From the NCBI GenBank assembly GCA_020086605.1, contig JACBWW010000083.1, positions 1,301,542 to 1,365,541 of the forward strand: a DNA stretch of 64,000 nt, in the 5' to 3' direction. This DNA comes from Lanius collurio. Its lineage: Eukaryota > Chordata > Aves > Passeriformes > Laniidae. Position 1 is the stretch's first letter, and every line of letters begins with the position of its first letter. Under the pieces are notes generated by a model. It was given only the letters and a program-made list of their open reading frames with translations. It did no database searches and was not told the DNA's origin. Position numbers and translations under genes: made by a program. Of this stretch, positions 46,831-60,960 are shown piece by piece.

Positions 46831-49800
46831 AAAAAAAAAAAAAATCACCACAAAACCCCCCACAACTTCAGAAAAAGAATATAATGCCATAACAGATGTT
46901 TAAGGTTGCAGCCACAAAGTACCGAGATGCAAACTATCAATGTCAGAATTTACATTTGCCCACAAAATGGCAAGTCCGCAGCTCCGGTGTTTTTTAATGA
47001 CTGGCTGACCCAAAGTCACCGAGAACATGTAGCTTGACTCATGTTCAACATAAAAAGACTCAGTATTTTTTCTAGCATCTAGTATCTTTTGGGAAATGTT
47101 ACAGTGGCTGAGGAAGTCAGAAATGTTCAATTAGCTGCTGTTAAATAGCCCCTTCCCCATGTTACACCAAATTGCTGCTTAAATACTTTTCAGAAGGCAT
47201 TCCTGGAGGATGGAAGGAAAATAGTCTGGTGTAGGTTTCCAGAGAGGACAGTTACTGCAGATCAGTAGAAGAGAGTTTGCTGTTTTTTTGTTATTTGCAC
47301 ATTTCTTCTGCTCACACACAGAGTAAAGCTACTCTAAAGCCAAGCCTGAGCACCAGAACAAGTCCCATGTCCCTGGGACTGACAGACACAGGTTACTTAA
47401 GCTTAATGAGAGACCAGCCACAAAATTAAATTAATTTCTATCAGTGGAGAATCCTGCCCTGTATTTAGCTCTGAGTTTAAATAAAATTTTCAATATACTA
47501 TACAAGGAATAGATTATTACAAACAAGTTAGTTTTCCAACCAAAACAAAACAGTGTAACACCTAACAGCAGTTCTTCCCAACAGCATGGATTTACTTCAG
47601 AATTAAATCTCATACAATCTCTTTAGCAGAACACACTTAAAATTCCTTATTTATTTCTTTCACAGTCAACAGCTGGAAGAAAATATTTCTTGGCTTACAC
47701 TTTTTAACCAGTTTGAATCTACAGGCTGTAAGTTTCCTGCATTCTGCTTTTCTAACAACACATAACTCAGTAAATGGAACACATTTGCTGTTAGATTCTG
47801 TTTAACTATTATTTGCTACCTTTATTTCTACATTAATCCTAGTAATCAAATGTTGCCAAATGAATTACTGATAAAAAATAAAGAATAATTTCATTCATTT
47901 GTAAGACATTTGTTAGATGTCTAAGAGATTTCTTAATCTTTCTTTAGCTCACATACATTTTTACATCTGATAGTTCTCCTATTATTAAAAAAAAAAAACA
48001 ACAAAAAAACACGCAAACAAACCCAAAGCCTGTAGAAACAGTTCAAGAAGAGATTAATGGGAATGGATAGAAAAAACCCCCAAACCTAAAATCCCACTAT
48101 ACTTTTCTTTAGTGGAAATCCTTGGCTGACCAGATGAAGCATCCATCCTGCAGGGAGTCACTGCACTCAGTCGGTATTTTATTTCACATTATCAGGTACT
48201 GCAGATCACTGGTAACAAGTATGTAAATCTTACATCTTTTCAGCTTCCTATCTAGTAGAAATGACCACATAAAATTCCCATTAAAAGCACAGGCTCGGTC
48301 TTTCCCCCATTTTAATAAATTGCAGCCTTTTTTTCCCAAGTCCAGTAAGGTAAAAATCAGGCTTTAAAGATACTCTTTGGATGTCCCAGAAAGAGGCACA
48401 AGTAGTCCTTCCCACCTTTCCCAAAACTCTCATGTGTCCAGCCCCAACACCATCAAGAATAGGCAAAGAAGGGGAGCTTCCATTGCCAGCATTGTTACTT
48501 TTAGGGTAAAGAGGAGCTTAAAACTGGGGGGAAAGATTCAAGTTGGACTTCACAGCATTCTCTTCTCTGGAAAAAGGTACAATGTGAGCTGATGGGGACT
48601 TTTCAGAGGCAAGAATTAGGAGCGGTGCTTTTTCACTTCTTGATCTCCTAGACTACAAAGTCCAGTCTTGTGAAAGAGCAGGTGTTGTCACTGCATAATA
48701 GCCCAAGTTTAGCCTCAAATATAAATGATGTCTCTACAGTGCTAAATAGGGAAGCTGGTTCTGATGTATTGTGTCCCTGCTTCTTGCTTTTCTGATACAG
48801 AAAAATCCCAAATTAAACAGCAGATTTGAACAGCCCATGCCCGGCTAGGAGATTGGCTTGCAGATATTTTCCACGGCTTGCAAGAATGTGGTAGAATCCA
48901 ACTGTAAAGTGCATTTGCACAGAACAATTTAAAGTCACTAATGTAATTTTGGTTTTAGCATTAATCAATGCTAAGGGAAAATCCCCAGTGGAGAGGTGAT
49001 CAGCTACAGGATGACAGGATGGACAACATGTAACTGCACCTTAATCTGCAGCAGAGGCTGTGGAGATCTGGGTTCAGTTAAAGAGCCAGCAGGATCTTCC
49101 CCAAGCTGGGATTAATACAGCCACACTGATTGGGATATCCATGCTAGCACAAAACTCCTCTTTTTTTTTTCCTATGTGCTGCTGCCTTTGGTTCCCCCTA
49201 ATTTTTGCTATGCATCTTTTACCTCATTTCTCTAATATCTTTACATTGGTCTGCCAGACTCTTTACTCAAGCTTCCTGACCCAGCCTTCCTTAAGGATTA
49301 CAGGGGAATAAAAGAAAAAAAAAACAAAAAAACCAAATGCAAACAAACAAAAGGAAGCTCTGGCACCAAGCAACCCTTCTGCAGGAAATATAGCACAGTT
49401 GCATTATTGTCCCAAAACCCTTACCTCTCACCCCAGGGACACTCATAATGCTTTTGGGAGAAAGTGAGTGCTGAAAGAGACACAGAAGTCATTCAAGAGC
49501 CAGAAAAGTTGTCCCATCCTGCAGGTACCTGGACTTACTTCCATTTTATTCATTTTAGTCTAGAACTTCCATATGCATTTACCCGCTAAGTGCTGGGGGA
49601 AAGATGTGCTTTGAGGAAAGGGTTGAAGGAGAAGGCAATGATGAAAAGTAGTGGAGAGCATCCCAGGACGAGGCTGTCAATCATTAGACATCACCCACAA
49701 GTGAAATCAACTGTTCATCCTCAGCTTCTGTTTCCAAAAGTGATGAAAACTTGGGGAAGGGATGCTATTTGTTAATGTTTTCCAAAATAAAATATTAGAA

Positions 49801-52800
49801 ATAATGAGTTTGAGCATTCGGTTTAGTAAATAGGATATTTGCTTATTCAAAAGAACCCAAAGTGTTAGTCTATTATTGTAGTCAATGTAAGATGGGATCA
49901 TTAAAATTCTCCTGTATATCGAGCAGCACCAGAAAATGCCCATCATCAGGCAGCGGGGCATTTCTACCACCCCTTGGGAGAGCAGTTGGACAGGTAAAAC
50001 TCAGCATCAAAACTCAGTGGCAAAAAAACCCCACCCTTCTGGTTTCAAAGACAGAAGGATTAACACCCAAGTTATTAAATTAATAGCAAACATGAGGGAA
50101 AATATAGAATGTCTTTGCTTTGGCTTGCTGTGTTTTTCTGAGAAAGCTGCAAAAGGCAATTTGTCAGGGGTAACAGTTTATGTTGTTCCTAGAGGCAGCC
50201 ATCTGGGATGCTGAGATTAGTATTTTAGATTTCTATTATCTGAAAATCCACTGGCAGACTTTGCAAAAAGGTGTTTATAAATTCTGTAGTGCAGTTTAAG
50301 TAAAACTATTTAATCTAGGGACTAAGAAATATGTGTAATTACCGTAGGTGGATAATGCTTTTTCATTGCCGTTCACCAAAATCAGTTTACCAGATATTAC
50401 TCCTAAGAGGTATAATTAAAATCAACATAAAAATCCAGAACATAGTGAAAATAAAACATTAGGAGGTAATGTCTTTAAAATTACTAGTCCTCTACACTGC
50501 AGTACAAGCATAATCACTCTCTGACTAGCAGTGTTTGTTTTCCCTGTACAGGGATGCTTTGAACTCCCAGGCTTCCCAGCCGAGCTGTTACTTTGCAGCC
50601 CACTGTAAGAAGTAGGTATTTAATGACTCTCCATAATAAACTCCTTCTCTAAATAGCAAATGAGAGAACTTTACTGAATGCAGGATTTTGACACTGAATT
50701 TGGTCTCTGAACTTCCATTGAACTCAGACTGGAAGCCTCCATGGGTTTTGAGGCAGGTTCAGATCTGGACCCATGTACCTGTCATTAACTCCCACCCTGG
50801 CAAAATGTCCAGAGATGAAAATGGGACTTGTGCCAGGGTTTTCTTCCCTGCTACTTACTGTTGAATCCCATATTGAATAGCAGGAGAAGCATTTCAGAGC
50901 CAGGTACTTTTACCAGATGTTTAATCCTGTTATCAGCTCCTACAGAAGACATAAACTGATGTTAGATGCCACCTCTCATTATAAATGTCTGGCCTTCCTT
51001 GTTAATGAAAGACTTTGTTTTCTTTTTGCAAATGTTATTAAGTAAAGAACAAACTGATTGTCTAAATTGATTAAGCAGATTCATACCAGTGAAAAAATTA
51101 TTATTTGCCTGGTTCATTTCATCAAATCAATTCAGAGGAAAAAGGTTCCATGAATTAAACTAATCACAAATATATATTTTAAAACCCAGTCGTTTCTGGC
51201 AGGATACAGTTAGCGCAGTCAATCACGGAGACAGAAACTGAATTTTAAAGTAGCATCTTGCATTGCTCCTCAGAAGCTTCTTTGTTTTTTCTTTCAGAAA
51301 ATTGGTGTTTTGGGACTAATTCCTCCCCTGTTCAGTCCTATACATTCTGATTAAGCTTCTGTGGGTACTCAGGAGACATTCTTGGGGAAAAATCAAAAAT
51401 ATTTAACTGGCATTTTCTATAAAACAACAATCATACAATAACTAGGAAGCTAACTGTGATAAATTATTAACAATTTCTGTTTGCTTCAGTCCAAACTCTT
51501 GAAAAACATCTATTTATAAAATTTAAATGTCATTAATTTATTAGGCTGAAAACACGCATTCATAAGGCTCACTCACATCACAGAGAAAATTCCTGTATAA
51601 TTTTTTGCAGGACACAGATGGAAAAGTCAAGCCTAGAATGCTAATATTCAATTCAGTTGAAAAGAAAGATCAACCACCACATTTGTATTTCTCCATCAAA
51701 TTATAGGCAAGCTTTGGGTTTTTTGTGAATGGATGTGTGTACTCAGACACACATGTATGTTACAGATTTTTTTCTTACAAAGGTAACTTTGAAACCAATA
51801 TTCAAGGAGAATCTTTCATTAATCATGTAGATCTTTGCGAAGATGTTTGTCACAGAGGTCTCGCTAAAAGCACCCAGGTCTCACTTAACTGTTGATCTAA
51901 TAAAAACAATTCTCTAACTTTTTCTTCTTTATATCCTGTGAGCCCAGAGATGCAGCAGCAGCATCACTGCCAGGGTCCCACCTCAGTGTGGCCATAACTC
52001 TCGTACCATTACAAGAGTTAAACAAAGATGTTGCAAACACATGGTGCAAGGTACAGCCTGGAGACACCTCTACTCTATTTCCATCTTGGTCTCAGGTTAA
52101 CAGTTCGAATATTTTCCTACCAGATGCTTATATTCAGTCCCACAGTTTTTTAATTATGCCCATTTCAAGTAGCTCCAAATTTACCTGTCTCTTGCTGAAC
52201 TTAGTGAGAGCAGTTTTTTGTCTGCACCCACAGTTCAGCACCAAGGCACAGGTACACCAAAAAGCACTTTGTAATTAGACCTTATTGGTTTCCCCTTTCT
52301 TTTTCAGTAACTTTTCTCTAAAAACAAGGGGAAATATTGCCTCTGCTCGTTGTGCCCACTGAGGGCTGAATATGTGGAACAGATGTTTGGTGGTGCAGCT
52401 GATGCCTCAGTACCTTTGCTTGCTGTCAAGTAGAATTTGGAGTCTTAAACAAAAGAAGATTTTATAACAGCATAGAGTGAAAGCAAAGGCTAATACTGGG
52501 GCATGAGCAATAATTTAAAAGCATGTGGCACAGGCAACAGCAGAAAACTCGTAAAGTTCACAGCTAAGAAGGAGAAATCAACCTCATACACAGAATAGCA
52601 TTGCAAAAAGGATTCAGTGCTTTGAAAAACACAGTAGTGCCAGGTTTGAGATGCCACCCCTCCCCTTTCTGCCAGAGGTGAGGTCCTCTATCCCCACTCC
52701 ACCAGGGTGGGGAACAGCAACACTGTGAGTGTTCCAGGTGCTGCTGGCCCTAGGGAGGCTCAGGGAAAGGAACCATTCCCCCCACTTATGTCTTCACATG

Positions 52801-53565
52801 GAGCCCCCAGGCCCTCTCTCCCCTCGCTGAGGGAGGAGCCACAGCCTCTCCCCAAGCTGAACCGCAAAGAGCAGTGGAGAGCTGAAGCTGCGTAGATAAA
52901 TCATAACCCATCAGGTTCACGGCAGGATTTCATGCCAGGGCTCCAGGGTGACCGTGGAGATTCCAGTCCCAGCAGCATCCACCAGTGTCCCCTGAGCTCC
53001 CTGCACCAAGGGGCAAAGGACCATGCCAGCATCACCCACTACAGTACTCCCCATTGAGACATTCATGAGTCTGTTTACTGGATAAGCAAATATTTTGATT
53101 CGGGACTTTGACAAGCAAGCACACAGTGAGAGTTGAGAAAATCAACAAACCCCCCAAATAATAGAAGTTTACTTCAAAACCCTTGCTGCTCCATCATGCT
53201 AAACTCCCTCTGCTTGTATTCACACTGTCACTTTCAAGTTTTTTCCCCATCTTATGCTGAGCTGGGGTCTACAGTGGGCACTTAGTGGTACCTTGTACAC
53301 TCCTGTATCCTCACCATGCCAAGGAACTGGCACTGGAGTGCAGTGATGGGTGTGTGCCTGGGAAGATTCCCTTGGCACAGCCAGACTGCCTGGAGCAGAG
53401 CACAGCCACACTGGCCACCGAGGCTCCCACTGGCTCCACATCCCACCTTTCCAGGATATATCACAGCAGTGACCAGGGAACATGCCATCTCATCACCTCT
53501 TTATTAAATGCTCTTGTGCTGCATCCCCCTAGTTCAAAGGATCCAGAGAAAATCAAACCTCAGTC

Positions 53566-53575
53566 CACTACTACA

Positions 53576-53609
<34 letters not shown>

Positions 53610-53640
53610 ATAATAATAATAATAACAATATTATTATTTT
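53566..53640. repeat. (CTA)n-(TAA)n microsatellite
   Basis: ACT/CTA triplets pass into TAA triplets. The apparent poly-Thr/Asn frame across it is an artefact. Confidence 0.95.
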
Positions 53641-55135
53641 CTCTTTCAAGCTTTTAAGCCATTCCCACAATGTTGAACAGCCTGACTTGTGATTTCAAGG
53701 GCAATACCAATTAGTTGTGGGCTCAGCACAGCTACTGTAACATAATGCCTATAATTCATGGGTTCAGAGTTAGCAAAGGAGCAGAACAGGGACAGATTCT
53801 GAAACCAGACTGAAAAATCCCATGGCAAGAGATAACCAAAGAGACAATTCCAGACTTAATGGGAAGTGACAAAGTCAGAGGTAAATGCCATTCCTTACAG
53901 TGATACTGAAACAGAGGGAGACAAGCAGCAGTCACACACATCTCTGGGCTCCCTGGGACTCTGGACAGTGTCCCACAATACATCAGTCCATCAGACCTGC
54001 TCCATGAAAGGCAACACGATGGGAGGATTCAGTCATAGGCTGCAGTTCACCATTCCCATTGCCAGAATGGCTGCTGCCAGGAAATGTTGATGGCCATAAC
54101 AGGTATTTGAAGCAATCCCTGTGCTCCATTACTTCAAAGTCAAATCTGGTCTCAGTGGAGGAAAAGCAGATTTATTTGGGAATAAATTTAAGTTTAAGTT
54201 ACTGCCTTTCCAGTTACCCAGTTACATCTATGCTCAACCATTTAACTTCTCAGAGTGACAAAAACCTGACTAGGTAACTTCATTTAAAAACCTGTGTATT
54301 CACCATTTTGATTCTTTTTAGAACTCTAAGGAACAGAAAACACTTTCAGGCCACATTTGCCAGCTAAGCCAGTATCCCCTTCCTTATGGCATTAAGAACT
54401 AGGGCACTTTTCTGGAAGTTGGGAGGGATGGAACCCCTGGCAAGCAACACCCAAAGGCTGCACACAGGGCAGAGGGGAAAAGCCAAGGCACCACGTAAGA
54501 GCTCTGCCAGCTCCCACTGCACTTCTGACAAAGCTGCTGCCAGATGGGAAATAACACAAATTGGAACTGACAGAGAAATGTGACAAATTCATTATTAATA
54601 GCACAACTATTTTTTAATACATGGAAGGCTTTACTAGATTAACAAAAACAGGCTTTTATATTCCTTTCTGACAGCAGTGATGGTGTGTGATCTCCAGAAA
54701 ACTGAGTGCTACTGATGATGGCTCTGGCTAGCATCAGGATGCTGCAGCAGATTCGGCAGGGACAGGATTTCTCTCCAGGACATTGCAACTCCTGCACACT
54801 CTGGAAGGTCATGCAGGCTGACTCTGGGGCAGGCTGAAGCACTCATACAAAAGGTCAGCATACTGTGGAAACCCGCACACAGCTCCGCCTCGGGGAGCTC
54901 AAACCTCTTGGTGTTCATTAGAATCTGCCTTGTTTTATCTCAACCTATGATTGGTTTTAAGGGAGATTTATTTTTTAAATAAAGAGCAACTTGTGGGGTG
55001 TAGCAGAGACTTGCTCATTCCAGCCCACCACTCTGCAAACCAAAACTACAGGAGCACAAGCAGATTTCTGTTTCTGTCTGCCTACCATGCACAACCACCT
55101 ATCTGCACATCCACAAGCTCTCAAGCAACCTATCT

Positions 55136-55136
55136 T

Positions 55137-55172
<36 letters not shown>

Positions 55173-55197
55173 CATACATTTATAAACATATATATTT
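55136..55197. repeat. (CT)n-(TA)n microsatellite
   Basis: A CT alternation changes directly to TA and then imperfect ATACAT units. Confidence 0.95.
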
Positions 55198-58100
55198 TTA
55201 TTCTTACAATGGGAATGTTTACCTTAGGTGTACAAATGAGACCCCTCAGCATGTAACATAAATACTGCATTTAATATTCATTAGCATTTATTCCTCTCTC
55301 TCTGCTATTATTTTTTTAACATGTTCTCTTCAGAAGAAAGAAAGCACAGTGTCAGGGAAAAAAATATTTCGAAAAAGTCTTGAAAAGATGATTTTAGGAA
55401 AAATGTATTCACTCAGTCTGATTGTTTCCACCTTTAAATATAAGTGTAGCTGCAGTGCACAGACTACTTACAAATGACCCTACACAGTCTGAGAGGAAAA
55501 TAGTTTAGTTCTTTAGAAAGATTTTTTTCTGATAACTGGCTGCTTTTTTTCATCCTCCTTAGCATTTTCTGTCACTCTTTTGCATTTACCAGAGGCAGGT
55601 TCCATCACCCCTTGCTGCCTCCCTCGCAGCCAGTAGTAAAGATCTCAGCATCCTCTGGCTGACATGCAGCATCCCCCCACGGCATCCTGGCATTCCCGGG
55701 GCTGGGAGGACGGGGCATGTTCCTGCCAGCCTCGGTACAGACACATGGCCACAGCCTGGAGCTCTCCGGGACAAAACCAGAGCAGGGAATGCGGCTCTTA
55801 GAAAAACAGATGTGACACGGAGTTGCAGCAAACATTATCCAGCCATGAAAATGCTGCCGTGCAAAGCAGAGCCCCACGCCCCTGCCCCTGCTCCAGGAGG
55901 GGGAACCCAGCTGCCCGCACACCGGAATGGCTGTGGGATGCGCTCGGCCGAGCGTGGCGGCTCCCGAGAGCAATCAGAGGTTTCCCAGGAGAGAGAGGAG
56001 CAATAAAGCATGTGGCAAGCTGTCACTGTGGGGGAGAAGGGGCAACTATGGTTCCTGCGAGAATTACAGTTAGTGGGATTCAGGGAGGAGCACTCGGCAA
56101 AGCTGCTGCCAGGCGAGTGCTGGGAATGTGAGGGGCGAAGTGTGCGGTAGGAATGAGCCACGCATGTACGTTGTCTGTCACCTGCTGCCTCACCCCACCC
56201 AATTCCCGAATGGACGGGAACGCTCCTGCGACAGGGAACTCATAGACAAGCCCCTGCACACCTCATGGGGATGTGCTCGGAGACAGGAAAGGCCAATTCC
56301 CAGAACCTGCTCTGAGCCACCAACTCCTGCCTTGCAATAAACAGCAAATTCCCTATGTTTAAAGGAAAAGTTCCCACAGAAACTTCTTTCCTGACTCTTT
56401 TAAGTTGAACGTAACACAAAACGAGAAACACTTCAGTTGGGGATGGAAACACAAGAGGCCCCTGCATCCCCATGGATATGCAAGTCTTTTTCCCTGGCTC
56501 CTGCCACAGGGGTGGCAGCACCTCCGGGAAAGCAGATCAGCATGGCCCAAAGCAACCTGGAAGATCTTATTGCGGCTCCAATTTGCCTCACTACCAACCT
56601 GTCCATGTGCTGACCATGCTAATGAGGGAGGATTAGTGCACTGGCCGCCAGGACTGTCCCCTCAGTCCCCTCATGGCAGTCACGGCTGTAAACAGCGAGA
56701 GGGGACACACGAGCACATCCCGGGAGTGGGCATCAGCCACGCCGGACTGCCAGGGGCTGGGACAGAGGACCCTCCCTGGTTCCGAGCAGCTGAGTTAAAA
56801 GCCGGGGGGCGATGGCAGCCGTGTTGGTATCCTTTGAGCCGGAGGCAGCCGCTGCTATTAACACACAAAAGCGATGCCGAGCAGCCGAGCAGGACAAAAG
56901 AGGTGGGGGGCAGCCAGACAAGAGAAACGGAGGGTGGAGCGAGACAAGAATGGGAGAGGAGCTGCGCGGACAAGAAGGAGGGGAGGGAGACACGCACATA
57001 CACACACAAATCAGAGAAAGGGAAAGACAAGGGGATAACAAGGGGGGAAGAGACCACATGAGAGAGGGCGTTCCTCACCTGGTCTGCTCTCCCTCTAGCT
57101 GCTCCTCTCATTCTTTGCTTGCCCTGTGCAAGGACACCAGAGCAGAGCATCAGAGCTTTGGGTTGAATGCCCATGTCCAAGAGGACTTTCCTGTTCACCC
57201 ATGTTTTGCATTGCTACTGGGGAGGCTGTGATCCGCAGATCTGCAAAGGGACCTGGAGTATCTGGGTGAGTTTCTCACCAACAGCCATATTCCTCATTCC
57301 TATTCCAAAAAAATGCACCTTGGATGATGCCACAGTCACCAGCACCTGCCTGTAAAACTAAAAGCTGGTCCTAGTTAATGCCAGGTTAGGGACAGGCATG
57401 GATCAGCTACGGTAAACAAGCGAAAATGACTACTCTTGAACTCAGGGAACATAAGATGCTGATAGCTCACCTAGCCTCACTACTCTGCTTGGCATATTTC
57501 TCCTTTACAAGCACCCCTCCAGCCTGGGGGTCCCAGGGGCACTTCCCTCCTTCCTGCAGCCAAGCAGCCCCAGCAGCGTCACCAGTATTTTAGGGACAGG
57601 GTAGCAGAATAACAATAAAACTCAGAAGAGGGGAAATGTCCACATCAGAAGATGTTGTAGAGCGAAAACACACAACAGCTTTTGTTTCCTGATAAGGCTT
57701 CTATAAATGACAGAGTAAATGACACAATAAGTGTAAAGCTCCCATCATTCTCAAGGATACTTGAAAAGCTCTCGTGTTTCCAGTGTTTCATAAAACAAGA
57801 AAGTCAGAAATGGAAAACACATTTTAAAAGTATGAACTTACAGGGAATTCAATAAAAATGCATTTTTATGACTGAAAACGTATCTTTATCTTCAGGAATG
57901 AAAACTAACACTGGTGGCTAATGTGTCTCAGGCTGGCAGGTCTAGCAGCTTCACCTTTGAACTCACACAGCACAGCATTTCCCATCTCCTTCCCCAATTC
58001 AATATTATTTTCAAGACTACCTCTTTTTTATTAATTTTTAAGACTATATTATTTTTATTAGAGTTTTTGTAGTTTTATATCTTTTTTTCCATAGTACCAG

Positions 58101-59739
58101 CCCTGTGGCATTCACCTGCTAAAATAAAAAATGTTAGCACTTTGCTCTCTAAAGCCCTTGCCACACTTTTGGCTACATTTCTGCTGGTTACCAAAACCAC
58201 TATGAGAGCTGACATCACAGAAAGGCCCATTTCTAATCTCTGTGCTCTGGTTGCTGCAGCATATGATTCCTCTACCCACATGGTCTAAACGTGATCCAGA
58301 ACTGGACTGGTCCTACTTGGGTCACAGTTCTCCAGAGCAAACAAAATATCTGAGATGAAAAAAAACCTGGCTGAAAGAAACTGAATGCTGATATCTCCAA
58401 CTCTCCTTGTTTGAGCCTCCCCATTCCTGTGAGAAAAAGACTGATGAAAAATAAGAGAGAATGGGGACAGAGGGGAAAAAAAGGAATAAAATTTCTTGGA
58501 ATGATACTTACATGCATGTTCATAGCCTAAAACAAGGATCATGGATGAGTCAAAACCTTTACTTCAGCTACAGCTTGACTGGAATAAGGATTTCATTTTC
58601 AAACCCTAACTTGCATATTGTTATTTTTTTCATAAAGCTGGGGCCAACATAATCTCTGGCTTCCCAATATGGCTAGAGCAGAGAATCTGTGGATGCAGGC
58701 ATTAAAATATTCACAACACCTTAAAAAATGTGTTTGTTTTTTTAAAAAATACCCTAATATAGTTGTTAGGTTTCAAATGTGCAAAGTGTTAACCTCCCCA
58801 CAAAAGTGACTTGAAAGAAAGATTTTTGATCAGTGCTAGTATTGAGAATAATTCAGATCATATGTGTTGAGATAGCTGTGGGAGACAAAATATTTTAGAA
58901 AACTGTTGCCCAGGATCTTTTACAATTTCAGTTTTCTTCTCCAATAGAATGATGAGGCCTAACCCAAGGATGAGCTGCAAAACATCAGGCAGAAAAAAGC
59001 AACAGGAAAAGAGGTAGAGAGCCAAGCCTCCTGCCCGCTACTACACATGTACATGTGTTGGGGTAACACATTTAAGTTGATGGGAAATCCTTCCATTAGC
59101 ACTGATAACTCTCCAAATAGGCTCTGTTGTTTGAATTTTAATTTTCTTTAGGCCTGCTTCTTAACTTCCAACATTAAGCATGATGGGAACACTATCAAGA
59201 GGTAATTTGGGAGTTATAATATGTGATGTGTTTTGAAACAGGAGAGAAGTCTCAGTTCATTTGGGTGTAGCAATTGATCAGGGAAAGGGGAGATGTGTTG
59301 GATTTTGAAAAAATAGTAGGGGTATGGTATCGTTGCCTCTGGGCTAATGCCAGAATCTTTCTCCTCTTTCACATTCTTTACCCATTCAGGATAGCCTGGA
59401 ACACACCAAATGGGTTCTCCCATGTAGAGGCCTCTGGGAAGCAGTTTAGATACATGATTTCAGATGCAAAAACTTCTTCCCAGCCCAGGCCATCACAAAG
59501 GAGCCAATTCCCGAGCAGAGGGGAGACATCTCCATCTTCAAATCTTTCCCAAACACTGTCAGGATACCCTGAATCTTTGTGATCCAACTGAACATATATC
59601 ACGCTTCCTTGAGTCAATAATAGATGTCCTAGGAAAGACAGCTCTTGAGGTCAGGGAATTTTTTTTCCCTTATTTTTCTCTGTTTTGTTTTGTTTTTTTT
59701 TTTCTGTTGTCTTTTTGCTTCTTCTTTGGAAGGAGTGGG

Positions 59740-60380
59740 GGAGTCCGAGTGCAGCCCCTGAGCCGCGTGCCCAGCCACCCCTCGCCCACCTCCCCGGCTA
59801 GCAGCCCAGAGCCCCGCGACTGCCAGTGCTCTGTTTGTCTTACACAAGTGTCCAGTGAATGAGGAAAAATAAATAGAAGAAGCAAACATATGACTCTCTT
59901 TCGCACAAAGCCTCCCCACCTCCTCCTTGCCTATTTTTTTTTTTTTCTCCTCCTCTGGCGACATAAAACGAGGCTGCGTCTGCCCCTGTTGAATGTAAAT
60001 GCCTTTGAAGTGGAACTAATCATTTCAAGGATAGTTTGCGTTGTCCTAACAACGCAACTGAATTGCGAAGTCCCTCTTTTTGTTGAAGATATGTTTTCTT
60101 TCTTTCAGCCCAACCTGATGATGATATACTGCTTTCACGCTCTGTCCTCCCGCATCGTAAATCTCCGCTGCCGCCTTCCTCGATCCGAACTCCCCCACGC
60201 CAGCGGGAGACCGGCTGCGGCTCCCCCTGGGCAGGGCCGGGCTGGACCGGGCGGGACCGGGAGAAGCGCCGGCCGCGGCCCCGCCGGGAAGGGCATCCCG
60301 GGGCCAGGGGCGGCCGCGCCGCTGAGCCGCACCCGCAAAGCGGGGGATGCAGTTGCCGGCAAGGGCGGGAGACACGCCAG
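59740..60380. promoter_or_regulatory. CpG island about 40 kb upstream of ZIC3
   Basis: CG-dense sequence in two parts (59740-59825 and 60140-60380) surrounds AT-richer, constrained-looking sequence containing a palindrome at 60036-60057. A pyrimidine tract ending TTTCTTTCTTTCAG at about 60109 looks like a plus-strand splice acceptor. No protein is recognisable. It is either an orphan island or the promoter region of an unannotated transcript. Confidence 0.45.
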
Positions 60381-60429
60381 TTGGCCCTGAACCCCTCTCC
60401 GTGTACGCCTGTTCCTCCCCGGGCACTCT

Positions 60430-60960
60430 TCCGTTCATCGCCTTCTGGGTACCCTCCATCCGCCCTCGACCAGCATCCAGCATTCCCAGCAGCCCTCCAG
60501 GCTCCCCTCCATTCATCCTACTCCAGGCACCCCTCATCCCTCTAGGTGCACCCCTCCAGGTGCCCCTCCATACTCTGGGTACCCTTCACCCTCTCGCGCA
60601 GCATCTCTTATATCCCTCTGGCACCGCTCCATCCATCACGCACTGGGTACCCTTCATCTTCCTACCCAGGCATCCCTCATCCCTATCCCCCTTGTGCGTC
60701 CCTTCAGACTCTCCTCCATCCATCCTGCTCTGGGCACCTTTCATTTTCAATCCTAGGCATCCCACATCACCCTGATGCACTCCTTCAGGTACCCCTCCAA
60801 CCATATCCCTTCAGACACCCTTCATCCTCCCCTCTACGCGTCCTGCTTCCCCCCACGCTCCACCGTCCATCCATCCCCCTCTGAATATCCATCCGCGTCC
60901 TCCAGGCATCCCACATTCCGCTCCGAACATCCCTTCCCAGACCCTCCGGGCACCCCCGGG
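60430..60960. repeat. Degenerate C/T-rich minisatellite
   Basis: Variants of a unit of roughly 50-90 bp recur: CTCCATCCATCCT, CTGGGTACCCTTCATC, CCAGGCATCCCTCATCCC, CCTTCAGGTACCCCTCCA. Few stop codons occur in any frame because of the composition, which creates overlapping Pro/Ser-rich frames that are not genes. Confidence 0.75.

Larger units (their letters stand above)
45973..59739. other. Gene desert
   Basis: Unique sequence with A-rich tracts (about 46828-46845, 47988-48020, 49314-49352), long AT-rich stretches at 47.4-48.3, 50.2-51.9 and 57.6-58.9 kb, a slightly CG-enriched patch at 55.65-56.15 kb and a purine-rich patch at 56.88-57.07 kb. No gene is supported. Confidence 0.5.

Noticed and set aside
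56405..57231. A 218-codon and a 139-codon frame on the plus strand and a 172-codon frame on the minus strand
   Set aside because: They overlap on both strands in a purine-rich patch, have no recognisable domain and no splice context. Chance is more likely.
60347..60884. Pro/Ser-rich frames of 112-142 codons
   Set aside because: They are different reading frames of the same minisatellite, so stop-free length comes from composition.
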